Shown piece after piece: positions 34,053 through 46,952 of a stretch of 64,000 bases of DNA. Origin of the DNA: Cryoendolithus antarcticus (Eukaryota; Ascomycota; Dothideomycetes; Cladosporiales; Cladosporiaceae); the NCBI GenBank assembly GCA_002077065.1, contig NAJO01000044.1, forward strand, positions 300,382 through 364,381. Direction: 5' to 3'. Position 1 is the stretch's first letter. Each line of letters begins with the position of its first letter. A program made the translations under genes and the position numbers. The notes beneath the pieces are model-generated. The model did not search any database and was not told where the DNA came from. It saw only the letters and a program-made list of their open reading frames with translations.

Positions 34053-37000
34053 ATGGCTTTCAACAGCACTCCCAAGACCGCCTCGCAGGAGCCCATCGCC
34101 ATTATTGGCAGCGGCTGTCGCTTTCCTGGCGGCGCTGACTCCCCTGCCAAGCTATGGGAGCTTCTCAAGCAGCCAAGGGATCTGTTGACCGAGATTCCAA
34201 AAGGACGCTTCAACATTGACGCGTTCTACCATCCTGACGGTACTCATCCAGGTAGCACTAACGTTAGGCACTCGTACTTCCTAGAGGAAAACATCCACGC
34301 CTTCGATGCAACTTTCTTTGGTATCAAGCCTTCCGAGGCCGACTGCATCGACCCGCAGCACCGCATCTTACTTGAGACCGTCTTCGAAGCTCTGTCCAAT
34401 GCCGGACAGAAGCTCGAGACGCTCGCTGGCTCTCAGACGGCTGTGTACTGTGGATTGATGTGCAATGACCATGGTGACAACATCAAGCAGGATCTCAACG
34501 CGGCACCGATCTACTCGGCAACCGGGACGGCAGCATCCATCCTGTCGAACAGGGTGTCTTACTTCTTTGATTGGCATGGACCAAGCGTAAGAATGGTCGT
34601 GAGCTTGAAGTGCCTGTAATGTCGCTGATCACCTGCAGATGACCATCGACACCGCCTGTAGCTCTTCTCTCGTAAGTGAGATGGTTGGCAAACCGATGTG
34701 GGCGCAGCTGACCAGTCCATAGGTTGCCGTACACCATGCCGTGCAGCAATTGCGCTCCGGACATAGTGACGTGGCCATTGCTGCAGGAGCCAATCTCATC
34801 CTCGGACCAGGGGCGTACGTGCTCGAGAGCAAGCTGAATATGCTCTCACCCGACGGCAGATCGAGAATGTGGGACGCTGCGGCGAATGGCTATGCTCGGG
34901 GAGTACGTGAAGCCCTATTGTACTTGAGCAAGCAGCTCTGACGAAGGAACAGGAAGGCGTTGCTGCAGTCGTCCTCAAGACATTGAGTAAAGCAATCCGG
35001 GACGGAGATGATATGTAAGGTGTCATTGACTCATTTTATTATCATCTAGCTGACGGATTGCAGTGACTGCGTCATACGTGAGACCGGTATTAATCAGGAC
35101 GGTCGCTCTCCAGGCATCACCATGCCGAATCACGCTGCGCAGACTGCTTTGATCAAAGACACGTATGCTCGTGCCGGCCTTGATGCAGCGAATCCACTGC
35201 AGAGATGCCAGTACTTTGAGGCCCACGGGACAGGTAAGTTCGTTGCCATCGTTACATATTACATTGACTAAGGACGACAAAGGCACACCGGCGGGTGATC
35301 CTCAAGAAGCTGAGGCGATCGACACAGCTTTCTTTCCAAAGAGATCTCGCGCAGCCAATGAAGACCCGCTCTACGTCGGTAGTATCAAGACTGTCATTGG
35401 CCACACCGAGGGTACTGCAGGAATTGCCGGTCTCATGAAAGCATCATCAGCTTTGCAATCCGCAACGATTCCTCCAAACATGCTATTCGATAATCTTGCG
35501 CCCCGCGTCGCGCCGTTTTACAAAGACGTTCGTATCGTCACGCAAGCACAGCCATGGCCAGCTGTGGTTCCTGGCGCCCCTAGGAGAGCGTCAGTCAACT
35601 CATTCGGATTCGGTGGAACCAACGCCCACGCGATCCTAGAAAGCTATGAAGCTACTCAGATCACAACGACCCACGCGAGCGGCGATACGAGCGTCCTCCC
35701 TCTCGTGGTCTCTGCCAATACTGAGCGTACCCTTAAGGCCAATCTTGAAGCGATCCTAGGGTATCTTGAAGATGATTCTTACAGCACCAACATCAACGAG
35801 CTAGCAAAGACTTTGTTCTTGCAACGATCTACGATGTCGCTCAGGATATCACTTCCCGCAATCGACAGAGGCGCTGCCATCAGATCGATCAGTAGTGAAC
35901 TCATTGCCATGGACAAAAAGAGCGGCACAGCATTGCGATCTGATGCGGTGACTCGCGCTCCCTCAATCCTCGGGATCTTCACGGGCCAAGGTGCTCAATG
36001 GCCGACCATGGGCAAGGGCCTGATTACTCAATTCAGCAGAGCTCACGCTTTCGTCAAAGACTTGGACCGCTCCCTTCAGACTCTGCCAATTGAGTACCGG
36101 CCATCTTGGACAATCGAAGAACAGCTTCAGCTCGAAGATGCACAGTCCAACGTGCTCAATGCTGAATACTCTCAGCCACTCTGCTGTGCAGTGCAACTCA
36201 TCCTCATTGACTTATTGACCACAGCAGGTGTCAACTTCAAAGCTGTTGTCGGCCACAGCTCCGGCGAGATCGCTTGCGCCTTTGCCGCCGGATTCCTCAC
36301 TTCCTCGCAGGCTATTCGTGTTGCCTACTTGCGTGGTCTGACGTCCAAGCTCGCCTCGTCACCCTCTGGAGCCGCAGGATCTATGTTGGCATCCGGCACA
36401 TCTCTCGAGGATGCCTATGAGATCTGTGCATTGGACGTGTTCGAAGGTCGTCTCTGCGTAGCTGCGAGCAACTCTCCGAGCAGCGTGACGTTCTCTGGCG
36501 ATAGTGATGCGATACTGGAACTGAAGGACATGCTTGATGATGAATCTACATTCGCTCGCCTTCTGAAAGTCGACAAGGCTTACCACTCACACCACATGCT
36601 GAGCTGTGCCGAAGCCTACATAACAGCAATGCAGGAGTGTGTGCCGCGTGTGGTTTTGGATCAGAGTCTCTCCCGCCCGGTGTGGCTGTCTTCGGTTCAT
36701 CAGGGCAAGATCATGAGGGCAGAAGATGTAACGGCTACCTATTGGAGAGACAACCTTATCTCGCCGGTGCTTTTCTCCCAAGCCGTTGAGCAAGCTGTCA
36801 TCGACTTTGATCCCCTCGAGATGGCTATGGAAGTCGGGTGTCATCCTGCGCTGAAAGGCCCATGCTTAGCCACTACACAGGCGGCTGTGAACATGGAGCT
36901 CCCATACGTGGGCTGCATGGAGCGCAAAGGCAACGACATAATTGCCTTCCAGGCAGCGCTTGGGTTCCTCTGGCAGCGTTCCGGACCTGCAGGCTTCGAT

Positions 37001-40000
37001 GCAACTCACTGGCTCTCGATTATGTCGCCTCGTGCCACGGTAGAAAGCATTACCAAGTCCTTGCCGCGGTACGCTTGGGATCATTCGAAGACGTACTCCA
37101 TCGAGTCGCGTGCCACGCGCAATCATCTGCACGACACCAGCGAACGTCATCCGCTGTTAGGCAAGCTTTCAGGCAATAGCACTTCTTCATCGCTACAGTG
37201 GCATCAGTATCTGCGCCAGCGGGACATCTCATGGCTCGATGGTCATCAACTCCAGGGCCAAACTGTGTTCCCAGGCGCCGGCTACGCTGTCATGGCTATG
37301 GAAGCTGCAGAATACGTTGCCAATGGACGGCCCATTCGCCTTCTTGAGATTCTGGATCTTTCCATCGGCAAGGCCATCACCTTCGATGACGAGGATAGTA
37401 TGGTCGAGCTGCAGTTCATCATGAGCGCCTGGACCGAGCAAACGTCAAACACTCTGGTCTTCCAGTTCTCTTGCGACTCATGTCTGGCGAAGGAACAGCA
37501 GCTGTCGTGGTCTGCTGGTGGCAAGATCGTCCTCACGCTTGGAGAGCCGAACGCAGATGCCCTGCCGAAAGGCACAGTCGAGCCACCTCATATGAACTCT
37601 GTCTATATTGATGCTTTCTACGCCGAGCTCGCTGCGCTTGGGTACGGCTACACCAAAGACTTTCGAGGACTACAGACAGTCAAGAGAGCAGACAAGCAGT
37701 CAAGAGGCACGATCAAGCTAGCTACTTTCAGTGAGAATGAGCGGTCCCTCGTTTTGCACCCGGCAACACTTGATGTCGCTTTCCAGGCATTTATCGGGGC
37801 ATTCATGTACCCAGGTGATGGATCTCTGACCTCACTGCACGTTCCGGTGGCGATCGGCAGGATCGCTGTGAATCCGTATCTAATCGCACGAGCCCATGCA
37901 GAAGCCAAAGACATCCACTTCAGCTCGGCTATAGCACCAAATCTTCGTCAGATGATCGGCGGTGACGTGGAACTAACAACGGACGACTTGTCCACACTCT
38001 TGCAGGTCGAGGGCATCCGATTCAAGCCTTTCTCTCCACCCACGGCGGAGGATGATAAGAAACTGTTCCAGAAGTGGGTCTGGGGTCCTTACGACGTCGA
38101 TGCAGTGCTGAGCAAGCCCGAGCTGAGGGCGAGCGACACCGAGAAAAAAGCTGCCTACGATCTGGAACGTCTTGTCTTCTACTACGTACGAAGCTATGTC
38201 GAAAGGCGAATTACTTTTGTGCCTGCTGGATCGGTGCCTACGTATATGGAGCACTATGATCGCTGGTGTACTCATGTTTTGGCAGCAGCGCGCTCTGGCA
38301 GTCATCCGTGGTACGAAATAAGCTGGGAACAGGACACTGCTGATCTGGTCACGACCGTCTGCAGAAGGTCAGTCACCCTAGATCTATCCAGCTCTATGCA
38401 CATCCGCGCCTTTGATCTTTGACACGGGCTAACAAGTTCTAGTGTAATCGGCATCCCCGACACTGAGATAATCCGTCGCACTGGCGAGTATCTGCTCGCA
38501 GGGGACATCGATCCAGGCAGCTTCTTTGGAGTGCTCAACCATGATGGACTACTGACCACCTTCTATGAGACGAACATGAGCTCGAAACCTGGCAACAGTC
38601 TGTTGATCGATCTTGTACGGCAGTTGTCCCATCGTTATCAGAACATGGATATTCTCGAGATTGGTGGCGGAACTGGAGGCGCCACCAAACATGTCATGAA
38701 AGGCTGCGAAGGCGCTTTCAACAGCTATATGTTCACCGACATTAGTGCCGACTTCTTCGAGAGCGCAAAGTCAATCTTTGCCGGCGAGCTCGGAGACAGG
38801 GCGGACTTTGCTACACTGGATATCATTAGCGAGCCTCTCGCGCAAGGTTTCTCTGCTGCTTCGTACGATCTGGTCATCGCGGCCAACGTGCTGCATGCCA
38901 CGCCCGACCTGAGCAAGACCTTGCGCAATGTTCGTATGATGATGAAGCCTGGCGGCCGCCTTATTCTTCTGGAGCTCACGAATCCAGAATCCTTCCGCAG
39001 CGGTTTCGTATTCGGCCTCTTCTCTGGCTGGTGGGCAGGTGTCGAAGAAGGTCGTACTCTGGAGCCCTTTGTGACTATCGACCAGTGGTCTGCTCTCTTG
39101 CAGCATACCGGCTTCACCGCCGTCAACAGCCAATCCGAAGATGCGGATTCTCCCGAATTCCCGGTTTCGCTCTTCAGTGCTCAAGCGGTCAGCGAGCGTA
39201 CTGTTCCGTTGCTGACCCCGCTCACACAGCTCTCCGCGACATCTGCGTCGCCTCTTGTCATCATTGGGGGATCCACAGCAAGGACTGCCGACCTCGTGAG
39301 CACGACAAGGGATACGTTTCCCGCTCGCCAGGTTTCCGTGATCACACGGTGGGAGGATCTATTGGAGGCCGATATCCCGACCAAGGCTACGTTCCTCATA
39401 CTTGCCGATCTTGATCAACAGCTCTTTGACAGTCTTGAAGAAGACAATTTCGAGGCTGTGAAGATGCTGCTGTTCTCTGCAGCTAATATCCTATGGATTA
39501 CAGACAGCGTGATTGAGAAGCCATATCATGCCGTATCGGTAGGCTTCCTCCGGTCTCTACGTCTCGAGTACAACGATGTCAATATTCAGACCCTGGAGCT
39601 TGATGGTCCCTGCGAGCGCGCACACGAGGCTCTGCTGTCCGCCCTTGTGCGACTGGAAAGCGAGCGTGTGTGGGTGCCGGAAGGTATCGTGTGGACAAAT
39701 GAGCCGGAACTCAGCTTCAAGGACGGGAAACTTACGATCCCGAGGCTGATGACTGATGCCATACGGAACAATAGACTCAACTCGAGTCGTCGCAACATTG
39801 AGACGATTCACGAACGCGAGTTCTTCAACACTGCATTGACTCGCGACGAGCAAGTGTCTTACCTAACTCAAGTACTCGACACAGGAACCAGTCATCGGTC
39901 GGCCGTCACTGCAAAGCAGGTCGGTCTCCAAGTATTGCAGAGTTCGTCTCATGCGATCAAGATCGGCACCGAAGGCTGCTTCTACGTTGTGAAGGGTCAA

Positions 40001-43000
40001 CGAGATGACGGCAAGGCGCCGGTAATTGCACTTGCTACCTCGATCGCATCCACTGTGGCGGTGTCGCCAAATGCGATCTTCTCGCCGATACAAGAGCTGA
40101 CAGTCCTTGATGTCGTCATGGAGGCCGTCTCGACTACAATTCTGGACGGTTTGGCTGTCGAAGCCGCGGTGATTGTACTAGACCCTCCCAGTGCCCTCAT
40201 CCAGCCGTTACTACGACGTGCTCGGAGGATGAAAGTCACCGTACGCTTGTTGTTGACTACAGGCACCGAAAAGAATGAAGGGACCGCCCTTACTCTTGCC
40301 CTACATGACAAAGAGCTCAACTCAGGCATCGTTCGCAAGTTCCCCAAAGCCTTTGCTCGCTTCGTTGATCTATCTGAAAAGACCTCAGGACTCACTGGTA
40401 TAGCAGCTCGAGTGACAGATTTGCTGCCGAGTTCGTGTCGATCACGATTGCGATTCGCGGACTTGTTCTCGCTCTCAACGACTACAGTCAGCCCTGCTGG
40501 GGCGGAGGATATGACCGCAGCGGCTGCCGCAATCGTAGCGAGTGCCCAACCCGATGACTATGTGCAGAATGAGACAATTTCGCTATCACGCGCCGTCGAC
40601 ACTACTGAATCCACACCAGTGCATGCTATCGACTGGACGAAGGATGCCACCGTGACGCTTCGCGCGGAGCCAATTGACACAGGCACATTGTTCAGCACCG
40701 ACAAGACCTACCTACTTGTAGGATTGGCAGGTGACATGGGCCGATCTCTATGTCGCTGGATGATCCAACATGGGGCACGCTGCATTGTCCTTACGAGCCG
40801 CAACCCGTCCATCGATCCTCGATGGCTTGATAACATGCGAGAGCTGGGGGGAGACGTCATGGTTCAGTCAATGTATATTATGCAGGACCTATCTCGTACT
40901 GTACCACAATAAATGCTAACTTTTCCACAGGGATGTGACGAAGAAAGAGAGTGTCAAGAGCGGACTTGCTGCCATCAGCGAACGCATGCCTGCAGTCGGA
41001 GGCATTGCGTTCGGTCCTCTGGTTCTCCAGGACAGTCTCTTCGAGAATATGGAGCTCGACATGATGGAGCTCGTGCTCGCCCCGAAGATACAGGGCGCCA
41101 AGAATCTGCACGAGATCTTCTCCGATCCCAAGGATCCACTCGAATTCTTTGTTATGTTCTCCTCCCTTGTCATGGTAGGAGGTAACCCTGGACAGAGCAA
41201 CTACAGCGCAGCGAACGCATACTTGTCGTCTCTGACAGCGCAGCGACGTGCACAAGGCCTTGCGGGCTCTTCCATGAATATTGGCGCAGTCTACGGCGTT
41301 GGATTTATCGCAAAGGCGGCTCGCGAGGAAGATTATACCATCAGCCGCTATATGTTCGAGCCACTTTCTGAGTCGAATCTCCATACCCAATTCGCGGAGG
41401 CGGTCGTTGCTGGCCGCCCGGGATCTCTAGAAGCACTCGAGATCACGACCGGAATGCCGTTCATGGACCATATTCACCGCGACCACCTTCCATACTTTGA
41501 CGATCCCAGGTTGAGTCACTTCAAACTCCCGAATCGCAAAGGCCGTGCTTCGGACAGCAGTGGAGATGCATCAGGACGTGGTTCCATCAAAGAGCGGCTG
41601 TTACGTGCCTCCGATATCGACGCTGCTATCGTGGCTATCCAAGACGGCTTGATCGAAAAATTGCACACTGCATTGCAGCTCGCTGCCGAAGATACACTCG
41701 ATACCACCGTAGCCCTCGTGGACCAGGGCGTTGATAGCCTGGTCGCCGTCACCATTCGTACATGGTTCTCGAAGGAGCTCGGCTTGGATATGCCGGTGCT
41801 GAAGGTTCTGGGTGGTGCTTCCGTGGATGATCTGGCGCAAGATGCGGCGGGGAGACTTGGTCCTGAGCTCGTGCCAGCCTTGCAAGCGGGAAGTGTGGAG
41901 CTCAGCGACGACATAGTCGACCTGACTCCGGATGACTCTGACACGGAGACGACTATACCGACAGAGTCATCCGGCTCGTCAGACATAGATACCCTGGATG
42001 CTGCTGTGCTTTCGCCAGGAGCAGTCCTGACCCCGCCTACGTTCTATGGCTCGCTCGACGCCGGCCATGAGAAGGCAAATCCCTTCGAACTACTATCAAT
42101 CGAGGAACCGCAGGTCACACGAGAAGAAGTCATGTCGTTCGGTCAAGCAAGATTCTGGCTCATGCGACATTTAGTCGATGACCCATCTGCCTTCAACGTC
42201 ACCGTTGGCCTGTGGATGACCGGTCAGATTAATTTAGAACGACTTGGTAATGCAGTCAACGCCGCTGTGCAGCGCCACGAGACTTATAGGACCCGCTTCT
42301 ACGAACCCGAGGGCCGGCCAGACCGACCCATGCAGGCCATCCTCCGTCAGACACGGATGAAATTCGAGAACGTGGTCGTGCACGACAAAGAGGCAGCATT
42401 GGAAGGGTTCAGAGCGATGGAGCATCACGTCTATGATCTAGTCACCGGAGATACCACTCGAGTGGTCGACTTCCACTGGGCAGAAGATCAGCATTTCCTG
42501 GTTATCGCTTATCATCACATCGTCTCTGACGGATGGAGTTACGAGATGCTGTTCAACGAGATCGCCAAGATCTATGCTGGCGAGAGCCTACCTCCAGCAC
42601 CACAGTACGCCGACTTTGCTGCTCGCCAGCGTCTGGAGTACGATAATGGACTCATGGAGGTCGATCTGGCGTACTGGGATGCGCAGTACACGACGTTGCC
42701 ACCGGTGTTATCGTTGCTTCCTCTGTCGCAGACGAAGACGAGATCGAAGGCAGTAGCGTGGTCTTATCACGAAGACACTGTTCGACTCCAGCCTATGGTG
42801 GCCGCACGCATCAAGGATCGTAGCCGCAAGCACAAGGCGACCCCGATCCACTTCTATCTTGCTGCCTTCCATGTACTGCTCGCGAGACTCACCGGTAACG
42901 ACGATATTGTCATTGGTGTGTCCGATGCGAACAGGACCTCCCTCGACGACATCTCGACATGCGGGTTCTACATCAACCTCCTCCCCATCAGACAGCAGTA

Positions 43001-45305
43001 CGATACTGCATCGACCTTTGGTGGTGCCATCACACAGGCTAAGACACAGATCCAGGACGCACTACTGCATTCCAAGCCGACATTCGATTTGCTGCTGCAA
43101 AGGCTCAATATTGCACGTGCGTCTACCCACTCGCCATTGTTCCAAGTCGGCTTCGATTATAAGCAAGGCCAGGCCGAGTCCGGTCGCATCGGCGGCGCAG
43201 AAATTACGGAAGTCCTGATGTCTCGATCCCGTACAGCATACGACATCACACTAGAGGTCCTTGACGATCCAAGCAAGGATCCTATGATCACTTTCAAGTT
43301 GCAGAGCTCCGTCTACGCCAAGGAAGATGTCAAGCCACTGCTCAAGAGCTACGTCAATCTTGTGACGGCCTTCAGCAGGAACCCTGCACTTCGTGTTGAG
43401 GAGGTGCAGCTGTTCTCTCGCAGCGAATTGACGAAGTCCCTGCAGCTCGGCAAAGGCCCGACAGTGCCAACTCAGTGGGAGGCTACGCTGATCGATCGCC
43501 TCATCGCACACGCAGCAGTTGCTCCTAACGACATTGCTCTTGCCAGCCCGGAGACCAGCCTCACGTACGCAGCTCTGGTTGACGAGATCAACAACATCAC
43601 CGCCCACCTGAAGAGTGTTGGTGTGAAGGCCGGCTCGAAGGTGATCTCGACGCTCTCGCCGACTGTGGACTGGATCTGTGCATTCTACGCTGTGATGAAG
43701 TGCGGTGCCGTATACTGCCCAGTCGATCCCGCACACCCTGCCACGAGACTGGCCACTATTTTCGAAGATTGTCAGCCAGCTGCGATCTTCGTAGATGCGA
43801 CGCTTGCAGCAGACAGTCTGCCTACACACAAGGCCACCATTGTGCGTATTGACGAGGTATCGAAAGTCTCCGCGACCATACCTTGCCAGGCTTCAGCCGA
43901 GGCTGCTTGTGTGGTGCTCTATACTTCAGGTACGACTGGAGTGCCGAAAGGACACATTCTGTCCAATGCTGGTATCCTGAACAACGTACAAGGAACCTAC
44001 CGTCTCCTTGGCGCTGTATCGCAGCGTGTCTTACAGCACAGCGCTCAGACGTTCGATATGTCGATCTGGCAAGCCCTACTCGGACCTGCTACCGGCGGTA
44101 TGACCTATGTGGTGCCGGCTGAGTCCCGACGGGATTCACACAAGATCAGCGTCATCATCGCTGAGCAGAAGATCACTTGCACCGTTGCCACACCGCTCGA
44201 ATACTCGTCCTGGATCTCCGTCGGATCGGAGCATCTCAAGAGTGCAGCTTCGTACACTTCGGCCCTCACCGGTGGCGAAGCCTTGTCGACCACCGTACTC
44301 GAGCACTTCCGCAGCCTGCATCTACAAGACCTCAAAGTCTTCAACTCCTACGGCCCAGCAGAGACCTGCTTCTACTCCAGCGCAATCGAGATCGACTACC
44401 GCAGTAATCTGCCCGAACGTTTGCCACTAGGCCACACAATCCCCAACTACTCCGTCTACATTCTCAACGAAGAGCGTCGGCCAGTGGCACCCGGATTCCC
44501 AGGCGACATCTTCATTGGCGGGCCCAGTGTCGGTCTCGGCTACCTGAACAGACCGGATTTGACTGCTGCAGCGTTCATCCCCGATACCTTCTCCTCGGCC
44601 GATGAGAAAGCCCAAGGCCACAACACACTCTTCTGTACCGGTGACCGCGGTCGTCTCCGCTCAGACGGCGCTCTCCTGTTCGACGGTCGAGGCGGCGAAG
44701 CTACTCAGATCAAACTCCGTGGTATGAGAGTGGAGCTCACGGATATCGAGAGCTCGATCCTGGCGACATCAGAGAAAGCTCTCACCGAGGCCATTTGCTC
44801 TCTCCGTGGTGAAGGCGAAGCCGCCTACCTCGTAGCGCACGTGGTCTTCACGCCTACCCACCTGCCAGCCGACCGAGCCGGCTTCTTACGACGTCTGCGC
44901 AATAGCATCCCAGTACCAGGCTACATGCGTCCAGCCATGATGCTTGAGCTCAACGCATTGCCATTGACACAGCACTTCAAAGTCGACCGCCGCGCCATCG
45001 CCGTATTGCCTCTCCCGGAGAATACGCTCGCGACTCGTGACTCACTGAGCGGGCTCACGACTGACGAAGCCTGGCTCTGGGGCATTTGGAGTGAAGTGCT
45101 GGCGAGTGAAGTCGTCGCGTCAGTAACGCCGACGGCTGAAGTGGACTTCATTGAGGCAGGAGGGAACTCTATTCTGATTGTACAGTTGCATGCGTTGTTG
45201 CAGCAGAGTATTGGCGTGAGGATGCCGTTGGTGGAGATGTTTGAGAATACTGCTTTGGGGGAGATGGCGGAGATGGTGCAGATGCATAGGGAGGGCAAGG
45301 AGTAG
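34053..45305 (+). CDS. hybrid PKS-NRPS, KS-AT-DH-CMeT-KR-ACP-C-A-T, no release domain
   Basis: Eight exons (34053-34586, 34639-34671, 34723-34902, 34953-35014, 35064-35233, 35283-38367, 38443-40872, 40931-45305) sum to 3622 residues with every phase consistent. KS: DTACSSS with Cys185, EAHGTGT, and [17 protein letters not shown] (Ser about 651). [12 protein letters not shown] (His about 980) and DVAFQ (Asp about 1156). CMe[11 protein letters not shown]. The ER region has no nucleotide motif. KR: GLAGDMG plus SS...[16 protein letters not shown] (Ser about 2433). [27 protein letters not shown], and TGDRGR. T: EAGGNSI (Ser about 3578), then only 44 residues and a TAG. All catalytic residues I can see are intact. 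Expected product: a reduced, C-methylated polyketide amidated with one amino acid. Reduction by the nearby trans-ER and release by the FSH1-type hydrolase are inferred. Confidence 0.93.
34639..34671 (+). other. 33-nt micro-exon carrying the KS active-site cysteine
   Basis: Exon 2 of the PKS-NRPS encodes 11 residues, [11 protein letters not shown], flanked by 52- and 51-bp introns (GTAAGA...CTGCAG and GTAAGT...CATAG). Its length is a multiple of three, so skipping it would leave the frame open but remove the KS nucleophile. Confidence 0.85.
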
Positions 45306-45730
45306 GTCAGGTTATCCAGGCGTTAGGAAGGTCTGGTCTTTTCAGGGCTCTGGTACTTTCAGTAGTCAGTGAGTTTGCTTCATGTCAGGGCCTGTCCTCG
45401 TGGTCCCAATGTGACTGGACTCCAGAATCTTCCTTCTGTGAGGCGCGTGTGGAATACTGACGCCTTCAGTAGACCAAGGAGCATAATTCCGCGCTCGCGC
45501 TGCAGCCTACCTTCGGCTGTGTGTAACGGCGGTTGTATCTGACAAAATCGCGTTCCAAATTAGTTCCAGTTTCGCGAGAGCGGTATAACAAGCTTTGTAC
45601 ACGTTGATATCTCCAGCCGTTTGCTTTAAGATACACAGCCCGGCACCTTGAGGCCACACTGCCCACCCTTCTACCCGTATCTCCACCACACTGCTTCTCA
45701 CATGTGAACCAATCTGACAAGCCAGTGCAT
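45306..45730. other. intergenic, right edge of the cluster
   Basis: 425 bp between the convergent ends of the PKS-NRPS and the COX gene. No remnant of a reductase or thioesterase domain in any frame. Confidence 0.5.
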
Positions 45731-46465
45731 CTACTTCTGCGATGCTGCTGGCTTGCTTTGCACTTGTCCCGGACCTGTGTAGCCATCTGACGAGAGACCG
45801 GAGATGGGTTCGACGTTGAGGCCCTGTGATGGAACGAAGAGTCAGCAATTGCATCCTTTGCGCTCCCACATCCTCGAAGCACAATTTCAAGTCCCCACCG
45901 CGGACCAATCCAGGCTTGCTCAAGCACAAAGGACGTAGTAAAACTCACCCGCAGGTACTCGTTCGTCGCCTCCTGGTACTCCTTCGTCATCGTCCTTGGC
46001 GGAGGTCGCGCAAAGTATCTCGTGAAGCCGAACAGTGCACCCGCAGCGCCAATGCCAAGCATGGTGTACAGGAACACCTGGCGGCCTTCACCCGGAGGAG
46101 TCTGCGCGCGAGGGCCGTGAGGGCCAAACGCGATCCAGTATGCTGAGGAATCATCGTTAGTATCGTTACATGAGTGTGAGACAGGGTCAGAAAGAAGCAA
46201 AGCAAAACACACCAGCTTTCTTCTCCTGCACAGTCATCTCGTTCCAGTCCACCTTCATTCTATCCCTCAATGCCATCCACAGATCAGCCTGCTCCTGGGG
46301 TGGCATGCCCTCCCATCGCTTCTCGATGTTCGCTAGCGTGGGGTTCGAGATGGCATGTGCATTGCGGATCTGTTGCTGAGAGGTGGCGGGTGCTATACAA
46401 CGGACGGCGGAGGGCGCGGCGCGTGGGAGGAGGGTGCGGGTGGATAGGGAGGGGAGGCGGTACAT
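45731..46465 (-). CDS. COX5: cytochrome c oxidase subunit IV / yeast Cox5-type
   Basis: Three minus-strand exons (46465-46213, 46142-45949, 45823-45731) encode 179 residues. The N-terminus is a mitochondrial presequence (MYRLPSLSTRTLLPRAAPSAVR). The matrix part has SNPTLANIEKRWEGMPPQEQADLW and RMKVDWNEMTVQEKKAAYWIAFG. One transmembrane helix follows (VFLYTMLGIGAAGALFGFTRYFA). The intermembrane tail is TMTKEYQEATNEYL...GLNVEPISGLSSDGYTGPG. This is the nuclear-encoded subunit IV of complex IV (Cox5a/b in yeast), involved in assembly and regulation. The last exon is only 31 codons including the stop; its phase and the conserved GYTGPG end confirm it. Confidence 0.88.
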
Positions 46466-46952
46466 TGCGGCGGTGGTCCGCTGGCGGAGCGGATCGTGTA
46501 TCGAGACCTTTCTAGTGAACAGTAATGAGATCTGCACAAGGCGTGATCTGGTGCTGTCAGTGCTGCTACTGGCGTGTTGATGAGGCCGAGCTCCAAGATT
46601 CGATTCAATGGTCATTACAGCTTAGTGACGGGTGTTTCCGGCATTTCGCCGACGTCAAACCTTAATTGCGCTCATCACAATACGTACGACGTGCCCGTTG
46701 ACGCTTGAGAGGTACATATCTACAGATCAGACGCTCGTGGTATTACATGGCGGGTCTACGGATCAGATGCACGCGAACATTACGTGGTGGGAGAAGCTCA
46801 CACGCTAGATACTCGTGGCCTGACAAAGGGGCGCTCTACTCTTCCTGGATTCCCGTTCGTAGCCCCGTTCGCCCAATGCGTTCACACCTCATCGAACAGC
46901 GCAGGCAAGGTACTAACATGCTTCAGCCAGGCTGATAGGCCATCTCGGATGT
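46466..46952. other. intergenic, nothing recognised
   Basis: 487 bp upstream of the COX gene and downstream of the coiled-coil gene; no feature seen. Confidence 0.4.

Noticed and set aside
38368..38442. Apparent break after the DH/linker region of the PKS-NRPS
   Set aside because: A 75-bp intron with GGCTAAC branch joins [11 protein letters not shown] in frame.
40873..40930. Apparent frameshift within the KR domain
   Set aside because: Explained by a normal 58-bp intron (ATGTATAT donor context, GCTAAC branch, CCACAG acceptor) that restores MDVTKK.
45306..45730. Possible relic of a reductase/Dieckmann domain after the PKS-NRPS
   Set aside because: No nucleotide-binding or thioesterase motif in any of the frames there; the gap is also too short.
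45466..46212. 248-codon minus-strand frame downstream of the COX exon 2
   Set aside because: It is COX exon 2 read through an intron; splicing to 45823-45731 gives the conserved GYTGPG tail.
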